DNA from: an uncultured Rickettsiales bacterium
Lineage (GTDB): Bacteria; Pseudomonadota; Alphaproteobacteria; Rickettsiales; UBA1997
Reading direction: 5' to 3'
DNA length: 6,158 nucleotides
Assembly: GCA_951801155.1 (NCBI GenBank)
Contig: CATOLK010000071.1
Coordinates: 1 to 6,158 of the forward strand
Shown here: in pieces, positions 1-6,156 of the stretch
How positions within the stretch are numbered: position 1 is the stretch's first letter
Layout: each line of letters starts with the position of its first letter
The notes under the pieces: model-generated
Seen by the model: only the letters and a program-made list of their open reading frames with translations
Databases searched by the model: none
What the model was told of the DNA's origin: nothing
Position numbers and translations under genes: made by a program

Positions 1-53
1 TAGAAAATCAAAGAAATAACAAATCTAACAAAAAAAGAAAGACATAAAAATAA

Positions 54-79
54 AAATTATTAAAAAACAAATTATTAAA
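54..79. repeat. Short direct repeat AAATTATTAAA x2 downstream of the phosphatase gene
   Basis: Identical 11-mers lie at 54-64 and 69-79, offset by 15 bases, in the 119-base segment after the phosphatase stop codon. The same 11-mer recurs at 779-789 between the two genes. No stem-loop terminator is visible in positions 1-119; on the minus strand this segment is simply T-rich. Confidence 0.5.
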
Positions 80-119
80 CATATATAGAAAATAAGAATA
101 GTTTTATGCAAGAGATCTA

Positions 120-761
120 TTATATTTTTTCTAATTTATTACCATCCCAAGAATAGAAATAATTTTGATTAAAACGAACAGATTTAATTTCTTTTGCTAT
201 TTTATTTCCTTCTTCGTCACTTAAATTATTTATCCATTCTTCCAAATTTTCTATTTCATTTTTCCTTTTAAGAATGTACATTAAACAATTATTTATTCCT
301 TCGTGTGCTACTATTATCATTTTATCATTCTGTTTATATTTATCATAAAATTTTAACAGTTTTAAGAGTATGACTTTGTAAGTTTCGATTTTACCAAAAT
401 CATAATTCCAAAGATTTTCTTTTGATAAAGTATATTCTTTTTCATAATTTTTTTTTGCTTCTATTTTTAACATTCCGTCAAATATACCTTTACTTCTCTC
501 TAATAATAAATCTTCGAAATCTGGCATTTTATTTATGTTTATTTCATTCATTATTATTTGACAAGTATTTATAGCTCTTTCTAATGGACTACAGATTATT
601 TTATAATTATCAAAATTATCTTCTAATTTTTTTAATTTTTGACCGTTAATATGAGCTTGCAAAGCTCCGTTAAATGTTAAAAATACATTTTTCATATGTC
701 CTTGTATTATATTCTTATTTACATTTGCAAATGTTTCTCCATGCCTAAATATATACCACAT
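120..761 (-). CDS. Histidine phosphatase family protein (phosphoglycerate-mutase-like)
   Basis: This is a 213-residue cytosolic enzyme of the histidine phosphatase superfamily, which removes or transfers phosphate through a phosphohistidine intermediate. The N-terminus carries the RHGET signature at residues 6-10, with H7 as the expected nucleophile. LT...G..QA (residues 28-36) matches the usual helix after it. SPLERA (58-63) supplies the second arginine, R62. ERSKGIFDG (88-96) resembles the ERxxGxxxG stretch of phosphoglycerate mutases, with E88 the likely proton donor. VAHEG (151-155) supplies the second histidine, H153. The length is near the small end of the family. The start is set by the signature, because only five residues precede RHG, as is normal; no Shine-Dalgarno sequence is visible before it. 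It begins 30 nt after the large upstream gene with no terminator between, so cotranscription is likely. The substrate (sugar phosphate, phosphoprotein or other) cannot be deduced, and a glycolytic GpmA role is not supported. Confidence 0.93.
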   Translation of the reverse strand: MWYIFRHGETFANVNKNIIQGHMKNVFLTFNGALQAHINGQKLKKLEDNFDNYKIICSPLERAINTCQIIMNEININKMPDFEDLLLERSKGIFDGMLKIEAKKNYEKEYTLSKENLWNYDFGKIETYKVILLKLLKFYDKYKQNDKMIIVAHEGINNCLMYILKRKNEIENLEEWINNLSDEEGNKIAKEIKSVRFNQNYFYSWDGNKLEKI

Positions 762-791
762 AGTTTTATAGATTGTTAAAATTATTAAATA
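762..791 (-). other. 30-nt intergenic spacer, probable operon junction
   Basis: The spacer between the large gene and the phosphatase gene has no hairpin, no T-tract after a stem and no convincing -35/-10 pair, which favours one transcript. It lacks a Shine-Dalgarno sequence, so the phosphatase start may depend on A/U-rich ribosome recruitment or on ribosomes arriving from the upstream gene. Confidence 0.5.
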
Positions 792-3700
792 TTATTTATT
801 TAAACTAGCTTTTTTAGTTTGTTGCTCACTACTTATTGCATTAGACTTAACATTATTTATGCTAATATCTTGACCAGTAGATGTTACGGAATTTTTATGT
901 AAACCATTTTTATCAAGTGTTTGCTGTACTTGTTGCCCTTCAGGCGATAAAGAATTATTCTTTTTTTGTTCCTTATTTTTTTTAATTTCAATTAACTTAT
1001 CTCTATCCTTTGGCTGTAATTTTTCTAACATTTCTTTTTTTTCTTTTTCTCCTACTTCTTTCCCGTTTTTATCTCTTATAACAAAGTCCAAACCTTGATC
1101 TTTATACTTTTCTTTAGCTGCTTCAAACCCATTTTCCCTGATATATGCCATTAAATCAACAGTGTTTACATTTTTAGAATATTTAAGATTAATACTATAA
1201 TTTTTAAATTTATCTTCTTCATCTTCTGCAATATTTTCAACTGTGAATTTTGTAAAATTATATTTTTCTTGTTCTTCTTTATTTATTTTAGTTCCTTTAG
1301 GATAAAAATCTTCTGGTTTAATATCTTCAACTTTAGATTCTAAACCTAAACTTTTTTCTCCTATTGTCTTACGATAATTTTCTGATAATTCTGTTATACT
1401 ACTACCAATTCCGGCCTTTGATATTTTACCTTTTTCTTTATTGTTTTTGCATTTTATTAAATATAATCTCTGTTTTTCACAATAATCTATATCTATCTTT
1501 TTATCTGGATGATCAAGAGAATAACCTATTAAATCTTCCATTCTTTTAGCATAATTTATTTTTTGGTTATCATCAAGTTTGTTAATTGATTTTTGTAATT
1601 CTTTATGTTTTCTTGTATTTTTTTCTCCATCTGCTTCTATATTTCTTTCACCAAATATTTTTTCACATTGATTCTCTAAATCATCATTTTTACTAAGTAG
1701 ATCGTTTTCATCAATATTTACTGTATCTGCTGCTATAGCCATAACCTGCTTATCAAGATTTGATTTAGGATTATTATCTTTAAAAGAGAATTGTTGTTGT
1801 GTTTTTATTTTTTCCTCTTGTTTGGATAAAGCTTCTTGTTTTGCTTTAAGTTCAGTCATCTCAATTTTCAAACCTTCTAAATTTATATTTAAATCTTCTA
1901 CCTGTAAGGAATTATTTAGATTTTTAAATTTATCATTTAATTTTGTTGTATCTTCGTTACTATTAAAAGGACTTATATTATCACCAGTAAATTCTTTACA
2001 GTCTTTTACTATATTTTCTGATTCTTTTTCTTTATTACTAATTTCATCTGATTTTTCATCTATTTGTTTTTTATATTCTTCATATTTTTGTTTTAATTCA
2101 TCTTTTCTCTTATTTAATTCTTCTTTTTCTTTTTCTATTTCTTCATTAGTATTTATATTATTATAAGTATTTTCATCGATTGCTGCTGCTGTGACTGTTT
2201 CGTATTTTTTCTCAAAATCTTCTTCAAAATCTTTTTTATAGTTATTCACTTTATTTTTTATTTCATTGAATTTAATTTCACTTTCATTGATTTTATTTAT
2301 ATTTTCTACTACAGCCATAGTGTTTTTAATACATTTTTCGGCATCATCCACACTAGCCTCTTTTTTATATGCTTCATCAAATAAATTTTTTTCATTATGA
2401 AGAAAATTATTTAAATTACCTACTGTTTGCTTCAATAACTCTCCGCTTTGTATATTCTCCAATTTAACTTGTTCCCCATTTTCATTATAAAATTCTGCTC
2501 TACCATTTTTATATTTTAATGTTTTTGCTTCATCAACTCCTTTTTTTATACTACTATTTAATAGATTGAAAAAAGATACTCTAAAATCATCTTTTTCTTT
2601 TTGCTCTTTATCCTCCAGTTCTTCTTTGGGTTCTGGCTTTGGTTGTATTGGTTCTGGTTCATTTACTTCTTTATTGACTTTAATATTTTTATTTATTGAA
2701 TTTTTATCCATATATTCTTTTAATTCTTTGATACCTTCTGCGGTGTTAAGAGGATTATTTTTTACACTTTGATTACTAAATGTTGTAATATATCCAATCC
2801 TACTCCTACTACTACCAAGAGAATCATAATTTTGCTCGAAATCTATTATTTCAGTTTTTGCTTCATTATCAGGATCTTTTATTCTAATTTCTTTAATAGC
2901 ACCAGTTTCATCATTTTTAATTACTTTAACATTATTTTTTTTATTAAATAATATTACTGAATCTTTATACATATTGTAATTTGAAATTTTTGGATTTCCA
3001 CCATTTTTTTCATACTCATTAAAATTTTCGTTAAATCCTTCAAGTATTGGACGAATAGATTCCTCTATTTTATCAGGCATCATATCGTCTTCTGTAAAAT
3101 TTTCTCCATTATCTTTTTTAATTCCAATATCATTTAGAATTTTTGCAGCTTCTGCAGCTTCTGATAATTTTTCATTATTTATTGAACTTTTTGTTGGTTC
3201 TGTATTTGTTGGAGTATCATTTTTTTCTTTTGACGTTAAAGTATCTGAATTATCAGATGATTCAGTATTTACTGAAGAACTAGATGTATTTAAATCAGTT
3301 ACTGTGGTTTTTTTTTCCGGTTCAGTTGATAAATTATTTTCTTGCTTTATTTCTTCTTTTGGTATTTTTCCTCCATTATTAATAATATTAACTTTTTGAC
3401 TAAAACTTAGATTTTCCGGGCCAGGTTCATTATCTATATCTTGTCCATTTTCTTCTCTAATTTGTCTCATAGTTTTGTCTCTATTTTCTTTTCTTTTTAT
3501 TGGATCATCTCCTATATTTTCTTTTTCTTTCCAAGATTCATCATCTGATTTGTACCATCTATTGGAATTTTCAGTATGTTCAGTCCATTTAACTCCATCA
3601 TTATTTTTATTACGTTCTTCTGCTTCTTTTAATTGTTCTTCCGTTAAATTTTTGTGTTCTTTAAAATTTCTTGTATTAGTACCTAATTTTTCTGCCATTT

Positions 3701-5843
3701 TATTTTTTAATTCATTAAAAGAATTTTTTGTTAGTTTATTTCCTTCTTTTTTTAGTTCCTCTTGTTTCTCTGGTTTCTCTGGTTTTTTTAGTTCTTTAGC
3801 TATATTTTTAAGATTTTCATCAGAAATATTTATTAATTTATCGTTAATTGATCTTAGAATTGCGCTTGGATCCGTTGATTCAGTCAAACTATTCTTTTTT
3901 TCAGGTGAATTCAGTGAAGTTTTTACTTCTTTATCTCCTTTATTATTTATAGTAGTTTTATCAGGATTTTTTACTGTTGGATTAGTTTCTATATCTACCG
4001 ATCTTTCTACTATTTCCACTGAATTTTGTTCTACTTTTATATTTGATTTATTAGGAGTCTTCGGTGCTAATTTGTTATCTTCTTGTTCTTTTGATTCTTT
4101 TGGTTTTTTGGATTCAGTAGTTATATTTGTAATGCTTTCACTAGGATCTGCAGTTTTTGTAACTGGTTTTATTTTTGATTGTTCATTTAATTTTTGATTT
4201 AATTCAGCTAGACGTTTTTGAGCTATTTCATTACCTTGATCTGCTGCAATTTTATAATATTTAGTTGCTTCTTTTAAATTAACATTAATTCCAGTTTCTC
4301 TTGTTGGATCTCCAAACTCATAAAATTGACCAAGAGTAAAAGCAGCCTCAGCATGATCTTGATTAGCTGCTATTTTGTAATATTTTATTGCTTCTTTTTT
4401 ATCAATTTTAAAATATGATTCAGCAACTTTAAAGGCTGCTTCAGCATGGTTTAAATCAGCTGCTTTTTTATAATATTTTAATGCTTTATCTTCATAATAT
4501 TTTGGTTTAAACTTATTTTTTGTTCCAATACGTTTTTCATAACATCTAGCAACGTTGTACATTGCTTCAATATTGCCTTTATCAGCTGCATCTTTGTATA
4601 AATTTTTTGCTTTTGTCAAATCTTGTTTTGTACCTAAACCACGTTCGTAATTTAAAGCAAGATTAAGCATATCATTTGGATCTTTGTTTTTTCCTTTTAG
4701 TTTTTTTTCTAAATTTGAATTTATTTTTGTATAATATTCTTTTGCAATTTCCGGATCTACTTTATCAACTAACAAATTGGCAATTTTTAAATTATTATTT
4801 TCACATGCATTTTCAAAACAAGTTTTTATGGTTTCAGATTTTATTTTATCCTTTGTATTATCATTTTCAAGTAATATTTTAGCTATTTTTAGATTTTCAT
4901 TATTAATTAATGAATTTGTAAAAGCCTCTTCTATAGCATTGTTATTGTAATTTAATATTTTATTTAATAATTTATTATCATTAATTAAATATTCAACTGC
5001 ATATTCACTATGTTGTCTTTTACATAATGCCAAAAAATCTTTACATAAATTTTTTTTTAAATCATCATATTTTAAAATATTTTCGATTGTTTTTTTTTGG
5101 ATTTTAACTACATCAATATTATTATCCGGACAACACGCTGCAATAAAATTAATAGCTATATTACTTATATTTTCTACTCCATTTCTGCTTAATCTTATTT
5201 CTTCGTATTTTAATAACTTTTCATAACATTCTGGTACAGTTGCCGCTTTTTGAAGCACGGTACACATTTTTTCAGATTCAAATATTTTTTTTATTAAATT
5301 TTCTTCATCTTTATTATTAACAAATTTTTCAAATGTTTCTGTATCTTTTATTGTTATAGAATTTATTAATACTTCAGTTAAAACATCTTCATCTACTAAA
5401 TTACTTAATTCTTTATTATCAAATATTGATTTAGCTAATCTTTTTTTTACATTTTCATTTAATTCTTTTGACTGACTTGAACAATAAGTATACTTCATAA
5501 GTGGAGATAAATTAACACCTTTTTCAATTATTTTTTGCTTTATATTTTCATTTTTAATACAATCTTCAAAGAAATCAATATCTCCATTATTAACAATAAA
5601 AGCTAAATTATCAGTTACTTCTTTAATATCCAAAGTTTTTAATACTTCTTCGTCAGTTAAAAAAGTTTTGTACAAATTTTTATATCCATTCATACAAGCT
5701 TTAAAAAGTATATTTGGACCATCTAGATTTTTTTCTTTATCTTCAGTATTAAGAAAAGAACTACGTATTTTTTCAATAGATTCTTTTTCCCCATTATCAG
5801 CCTTTATTATCAACTCTTCTAATTCTTTTTCTTTATCAGACAT
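792..5843 (-). CDS. Giant ankyrin-like/Sel1-like repeat protein with coiled coils, putative host-interaction effector
   Basis: This is a 1683-residue, Lys/Asn/Glu-rich protein with no signal peptide or membrane segment. In order I see: degenerate ankyrin-type helical units (about 41-362); four Sel1-like repeats (390-554) with KAxxxYKxAAxxGN-type signatures; a disordered Ser/Thr/Lys/Pro linker (555-888) with all three tryptophans of the protein clustered at 753-771; a helix-plus-beta module (about 890-1060); a Pro/Glu linker (1061-1085); a second mixed module (1086-1185); coiled coils (about 1233-1283 and 1306-1350); an unassigned, probably folded C-terminal region (1360-1620); and a hydrophilic tail ending KKASLNK. 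The start is fixed by AGGAGA five bases upstream. Ankyrin and Sel1 solenoids bind proteins and are often expanded in intracellular bacteria, so a scaffold or secreted effector role is inferred. No enzymatic motif was recognised. The frame is intact throughout, so the gene looks functional despite many A-tracts. Confidence 0.95.
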   Translation of the reverse strand: MSDKEKELEELIIKADNGEKESIEKIRSSFLNTEDKEKNLDGPNILFKACMNGYKNLYKTFLTDEEVLKTLDIKEVTDNLAFIVNNGDIDFFEDCIKNENIKQKIIEKGVNLSPLMKYTYCSSQSKELNENVKKRLAKSIFDNKELSNLVDEDVLTEVLINSITIKDTETFEKFVNNKDEENLIKKIFESEKMCTVLQKAATVPECYEKLLKYEEIRLSRNGVENISNIAINFIAACCPDNNIDVVKIQKKTIENILKYDDLKKNLCKDFLALCKRQHSEYAVEYLINDNKLLNKILNYNNNAIEEAFTNSLINNENLKIAKILLENDNTKDKIKSETIKTCFENACENNNLKIANLLVDKVDPEIAKEYYTKINSNLEKKLKGKNKDPNDMLNLALNYERGLGTKQDLTKAKNLYKDAADKGNIEAMYNVARCYEKRIGTKNKFKPKYYEDKALKYYKKAADLNHAEAAFKVAESYFKIDKKEAIKYYKIAANQDHAEAAFTLGQFYEFGDPTRETGINVNLKEATKYYKIAADQGNEIAQKRLAELNQKLNEQSKIKPVTKTADPSESITNITTESKKPKESKEQEDNKLAPKTPNKSNIKVEQNSVEIVERSVDIETNPTVKNPDKTTINNKGDKEVKTSLNSPEKKNSLTESTDPSAILRSINDKLINISDENLKNIAKELKKPEKPEKQEELKKEGNKLTKNSFNELKNKMAEKLGTNTRNFKEHKNLTEEQLKEAEERNKNNDGVKWTEHTENSNRWYKSDDESWKEKENIGDDPIKRKENRDKTMRQIREENGQDIDNEPGPENLSFSQKVNIINNGGKIPKEEIKQENNLSTEPEKKTTVTDLNTSSSSVNTESSDNSDTLTSKEKNDTPTNTEPTKSSINNEKLSEAAEAAKILNDIGIKKDNGENFTEDDMMPDKIEESIRPILEGFNENFNEYEKNGGNPKISNYNMYKDSVILFNKKNNVKVIKNDETGAIKEIRIKDPDNEAKTEIIDFEQNYDSLGSSRSRIGYITTFSNQSVKNNPLNTAEGIKELKEYMDKNSINKNIKVNKEVNEPEPIQPKPEPKEELEDKEQKEKDDFRVSFFNLLNSSIKKGVDEAKTLKYKNGRAEFYNENGEQVKLENIQSGELLKQTVGNLNNFLHNEKNLFDEAYKKEASVDDAEKCIKNTMAVVENINKINESEIKFNEIKNKVNNYKKDFEEDFEKKYETVTAAAIDENTYNNINTNEEIEKEKEELNKRKDELKQKYEEYKKQIDEKSDEISNKEKESENIVKDCKEFTGDNISPFNSNEDTTKLNDKFKNLNNSLQVEDLNINLEGLKIEMTELKAKQEALSKQEEKIKTQQQFSFKDNNPKSNLDKQVMAIAADTVNIDENDLLSKNDDLENQCEKIFGERNIEADGEKNTRKHKELQKSINKLDDNQKINYAKRMEDLIGYSLDHPDKKIDIDYCEKQRLYLIKCKNNKEKGKISKAGIGSSITELSENYRKTIGEKSLGLESKVEDIKPEDFYPKGTKINKEEQEKYNFTKFTVENIAEDEEDKFKNYSINLKYSKNVNTVDLMAYIRENGFEAAKEKYKDQGLDFVIRDKNGKEVGEKEKKEMLEKLQPKDRDKLIEIKKNKEQKKNNSLSPEGQQVQQTLDKNGLHKNSVTSTGQDISINNVKSNAISSEQQTKKASLNK
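984..1766 (-). other. Unassigned C-terminal region of the large protein (residues ~1360-1620)
   Basis: After the coiled coils the sequence becomes less repetitive, with hydrophobic spacing typical of folded segments: KQVMAIAADTVNIDENDLL (1365-1383), YCEKQRLYLIKCK (1454-1466), a glycine-rich AGIGSSITELSENY (1477-1490), alternating strands NYSINLKYSKNVNTVDLMAYI (1548-1568, split here by charged turns) and LDFVIRDKNGKEV (1585-1597). I do not recognise a family or catalytic motif. The tail 1621-1683 is polar, glutamine/asparagine-rich and ends with a net positive charge. Confidence 0.5.
1794..2147 (-). other. Coiled-coil pair in the large protein (residues ~1233-1350)
   Basis: Residues 1233-1283 and 1306-1350 consist of heptad-patterned charged helices (for example EEIEKEKEELNKRKDELKQK, and ELKAKQEALSKQEEKIKTQQ), separated by a Gly/Pro/Asn-containing break near 1286-1297. 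The break suggests two helices that could fold as an antiparallel hairpin or mediate oligomerisation. The assignment is from visual heptad reading only. Confidence 0.7.
3174..4181 (-). other. Disordered low-complexity linker with a tryptophan cluster (residues 555-890)
   Basis: This segment is dominated by Lys, Glu, Ser, Thr, Asn and Pro, with short runs such as KKPEKPEKQEE (686-696) and SSSSVNTESSDNSD (854-867), and is probably unfolded. Short 9-bp tandem duplications are visible (TTTCTCTGG twice at 3765-3782; CAGCTTCTG twice at 3146-3163, just beyond its C-terminal end), consistent with slippage-driven growth of the linker. The exception is residues 750-775, where three tryptophans and a tyrosine suggest a small structured motif; this is treated as a finding. 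Confidence 0.7.
4182..4676 (-). repeat. Four Sel1-like repeats (residues ~390-554)
   Basis: Four TPR-related Sel1-like units are visible, at about residues 390-424, 425-466, 467-497 and 498-538, with a capping helix to 554. Each ends in the typical [KY]YK.AA..[GD] signature (LYKDAADKGN, YYKKAADLNH, YYKIAANQDH, YYKIAADQGN) and opens with A..[LV]...Y. The usual tryptophan before Y is replaced by Y or L in every unit. Units 2 and 4 carry insertions in the loop between helices, and unit 3 is short. Sel1-like arrays act as protein-binding scaffolds. Confidence 0.9.
4758..5726 (-). repeat. Degenerate ankyrin-type repeat array in the large protein (residues ~41-362)
   Basis: Helix pairs of the form 'xLxxACxxNxxxIAxxLL' recur roughly every 34-41 residues, beginning near residues 46, 80, 113, 155, 196, 231, 271, 307 and 342. 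The clearest units are DGPNILFKACMNGYKNLYKT (41-60), AFTNSLINNENLKIAKILLE (307-326) and CFENACENNNLKIANLLVDK (342-361). The canonical TPLH tip is nearly absent (LSPLM at 112-116 is closest), so a standard profile might score only some units. The array abuts the Sel1-like repeats and would form one continuous alpha-solenoid of about 510 residues with them. The fold family is an inference from periodicity and helix signatures. Confidence 0.6.
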
Positions 5844-5848
5844 TTTCT

Positions 5849-5854
5849 TCTCCT
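5849..5854 (-). promoter_or_regulatory. Ribosome binding site AGGAGA for the large gene
   Basis: The minus strand reads AGGAGA, then five bases (AGAAA), then ATG at 5843. This is a near-ideal Shine-Dalgarno sequence and spacing, and it decides the start of the 1683-residue protein. The phosphatase gene downstream has no comparable site. Confidence 0.85.
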
Positions 5855-5886
5855 AATTTAAATTATTAATAAATATCGAATAAATA

Positions 5887-5904
5887 ATTATTTTATAAAA
5901 TAAT
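5887..5904. promoter_or_regulatory. 18-bp perfect palindrome at the -10/leader of the large gene
   Basis: ATTATTTTATAAAATAAT is a perfect inverted repeat, extending to 5883-5908 with a single mismatched pair. It overlaps the candidate -10 element. It could be a dimeric repressor site or a weak leader hairpin; an A/T-only palindrome can also arise by chance in such DNA. Confidence 0.3.
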
Positions 5905-5930
5905 AATTACATGAAAATTAAAAAAGTCAA
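5900..5930 (-). promoter_or_regulatory. Candidate sigma-70 promoter of the large gene
   Basis: The minus strand carries TTGACT (5925-5930; five of six bases match the -35 consensus) followed by TATTAT (5900-5905) after 19 bases or ATTATT (5902-5907) after 17 bases. It would start a transcript about 45-55 bases before the start codon. TTGAC is distinctive in this AT-rich spacer, but the -10 is ambiguous because the whole stretch is A/T. Confidence 0.45.
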
Positions 5931-6114
5931 CAAAAATATTTCGGTATTATTTATGAATATTTAAATAATTTAATGGTAAGTTTTACTGTTTTTAATTATA
6001 CATATTTGTTATTTTTGTGATAAAAAACAATTTTAAAGGTTTTTTATATTATAAGATATATTAAAATTATTAATATCCTTTTTTATATTAAAATAATTTA
6101 TTACTGGATTCCAC

Positions 6115-6156
6115 ATTAAGATTTTCTAGTAAGACAAGCTTACAAGAAAATCTAAT
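6115..6156. repeat. Strong hairpin at the window edge, possible palindromic repeat or terminator
   Basis: AGATTTTCTAGTAAG (6119-6133) pairs with CTTACAAGAAAATCT (6139-6153) at 14 of 15 positions around the loop ACAAG. With one bulged A the stem extends to 6115/6156. It is the most GC-bearing, best-paired structure in the non-coding DNA. CTGGATTCC at 6104-6112 precedes it, a string I recall at the boundary of dispersed palindromic repeats in several bacteria. No T-tract is visible before the window ends, so a terminator role cannot be confirmed. Confidence 0.55.

Noticed and set aside
3..47. Possible C-terminal tail of a plus-strand gene (ENQRNNKSNKKRKT then stop)
   Set aside because: Fourteen open codons in A-rich DNA are not significant, and the upstream part lies outside the window. 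It cannot be supported here.
113..118. AGATCT palindrome just after the phosphatase stop as a terminator
   Set aside because: The palindrome is only six bases, with no loop and no directly following T-tract.
120..761. Assignment of the phosphatase as glycolytic phosphoglycerate mutase (gpmA)
   Set aside because: It is shorter than that enzyme, and only the superfamily motifs plus an ERxxGxxxG resemblance are visible; this is insufficient for a specific gene name.
1822..2166. A 114-codon plus-strand open frame
   Set aside because: It is the antisense of the coiled-coil coding segment, with a low-complexity Ser/Phe composition and no independent support.
3475..4197. A 240-codon plus-strand open frame opposite the large gene
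   Set aside because: It is Ser/Phe/Leu-rich, exactly what the antisense of a Lys/Glu/Asn-rich coding region gives, and has no family signature. The minus-strand gene explains the DNA.
5911..5964. A 17-codon plus-strand frame MKIKKVNKNISVLFMNI
   Set aside because: It has no ribosome binding site, is very short, overlaps the candidate promoter of the large gene on the other strand, and such frames are expected by chance.
6055..6084. Weak stem GATAT...ATATC followed by six T as a plus-strand terminator
   Set aside because: The stem is about eight A/T-dominated pairs with a two-base bulge, and no plus-strand gene precedes it.
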